This document shows, piece after piece, positions 63,919 to 64,000 of a stretch of 64,000 nucleotides of DNA. The stretch covers positions 186,001 through 250,000 of the forward strand of contig NZ_AFNV02000003.1 in NCBI RefSeq assembly GCF_000215955.2, in the 5' to 3' direction. A model generated the notes under the pieces. The model did no database searches and was not told the origin of the DNA. It worked only from the letters and a program-made list of their open reading frames with translations. Within the stretch, counting starts at the first letter, position 1, and every line of letters starts with the position of its first letter. This DNA is from Salinisphaera shabanensis E1L3A. Its GTDB lineage: Bacteria; Pseudomonadota; Gammaproteobacteria; Nevskiales; Salinisphaeraceae. The translations under genes were made by a program, and so were the position numbers.

Positions 63919-64000
63919 CTAGAAACGACGCGGACCGCGGGGACGATCGTCACGCGGACGCGCTTCGTTCACACGCAGCGTGCGACCACCGAGATCCTTG
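63919..64000 (-). CDS. RRM-type RNA-binding protein, C-terminal fragment
   Basis: The last 26 codons of a minus-strand gene are inside the window. They read KDLGGRTLRVNEARPR and then an Arg/Asp/Pro/Gly tail ending RGPRRF and TAG. The LGGRTLRVNEARPR end is typical of bacterial single-RRM glycine/arginine-rich RNA-binding proteins, often cold-induced. The start and the RNP motifs lie beyond 64000. Confidence 0.85.
   Translation of the reverse strand, partial: KDLGGRTLRVNEARPRDDRPRGPRRF

Overview
The window is a chromosomal stretch of a high-GC proteobacterium. The gene set (MlaA lipoprotein, FleQ-type regulator, FliA, MnmG, OppABCDF, TonB-dependent siderophore uptake) points to a gammaproteobacterium. 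The glucosylglycerate osmolyte genes and very acidic secreted lipoproteins suggest a salt-adapted, marine-type organism, perhaps Salinisphaera-like. That placement is inference; no rRNA gene is present to settle it. I saw no tRNA, rRNA, CRISPR array, insertion sequence or prophage. Coding density is high and several operons use ATGA stop/start overlaps. Layout: 1-5744 (minus strand) is an iron-siderophore uptake operon: TonB-dependent receptor, periplasmic binding protein, two FecCD-type permeases and an ATPase cut by the window edge. A LysR regulator is divergent from it (5889-6791). 6918-16662 carries a Glu/Leu/Phe/Val dehydrogenase, a secreted alpha/beta-hydrolase lipoprotein, a TerC/Alx membrane protein, an NCS2/SulP-like permease, a LOG-family nucleotide hydrolase, a DASS dicarboxylate transporter, a DnaQ-like exonuclease and an MpaB-type oxygenase. 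16733-19180 is a decayed tricarboxylate-transporter locus (half of tctA, intact tctB, no tctC) directly upstream of an intact D-tartrate dehydratase. 19354-35359 holds an M23 peptidase, an amidase, a beta-propeller lipoprotein, a D-lactate-type FAD dehydrogenase, a PaaI-like thioesterase, an MFS carrier, an HD-GYP protein, a renalase-like oxidoreductase, an alpha/beta-hydrolase translationally coupled to mlaA, and glycerate kinase. It ends with an atypical FleQ-like regulator lacking the GAFTGA loop next to fliA, which has a good sigma-54 promoter. No structural flagellar genes are in the window. 35514-41482 has a gamma-glutamylcyclotransferase-like protein, two glycosyltransferases, a chorismatase gene broken by one extra base in a C tract, and a two-component system. 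41721-46890 is a glucosylglycerate module: a phosphatase of the GpgP/MpgP type, glucosyl-3-phosphoglycerate synthase, a membrane diguanylate cyclase, and a convergent GH13 phosphorylase of the sucrose/glucosylglycerate type. 46983-50859 has a GFA-family protein, a DUF945 protein and mnmG. 51010-60195 is an oligopeptide ABC transporter (oppA-B-C, D, F) whose ATPase genes are separated by a cardiolipin synthase gene and a convergent EEP-family gene; an uncharacterised membrane-anchored protein closes the locus. 60550-63833 is a two-gene operon of Tat-exported lipoprotein phosphatases, PhoX-like then PhoD. The window ends in the 3' end of an RRM-type RNA-binding protein gene on the minus strand. 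How the genes fit together: iron uptake, phosphate scavenging and peptide uptake account for much of the transport capacity. Glucosylglycerate synthesis and phosphorolysis would allow build-up and recycling of an osmolyte. A motility/c-di-GMP theme (FleQ-like, FliA, HD-GYP, GGDEF) is spread over about 18 kb. Several gene ends carry strong GC-rich hairpins with no T tract beside the few classic rho-independent terminators.
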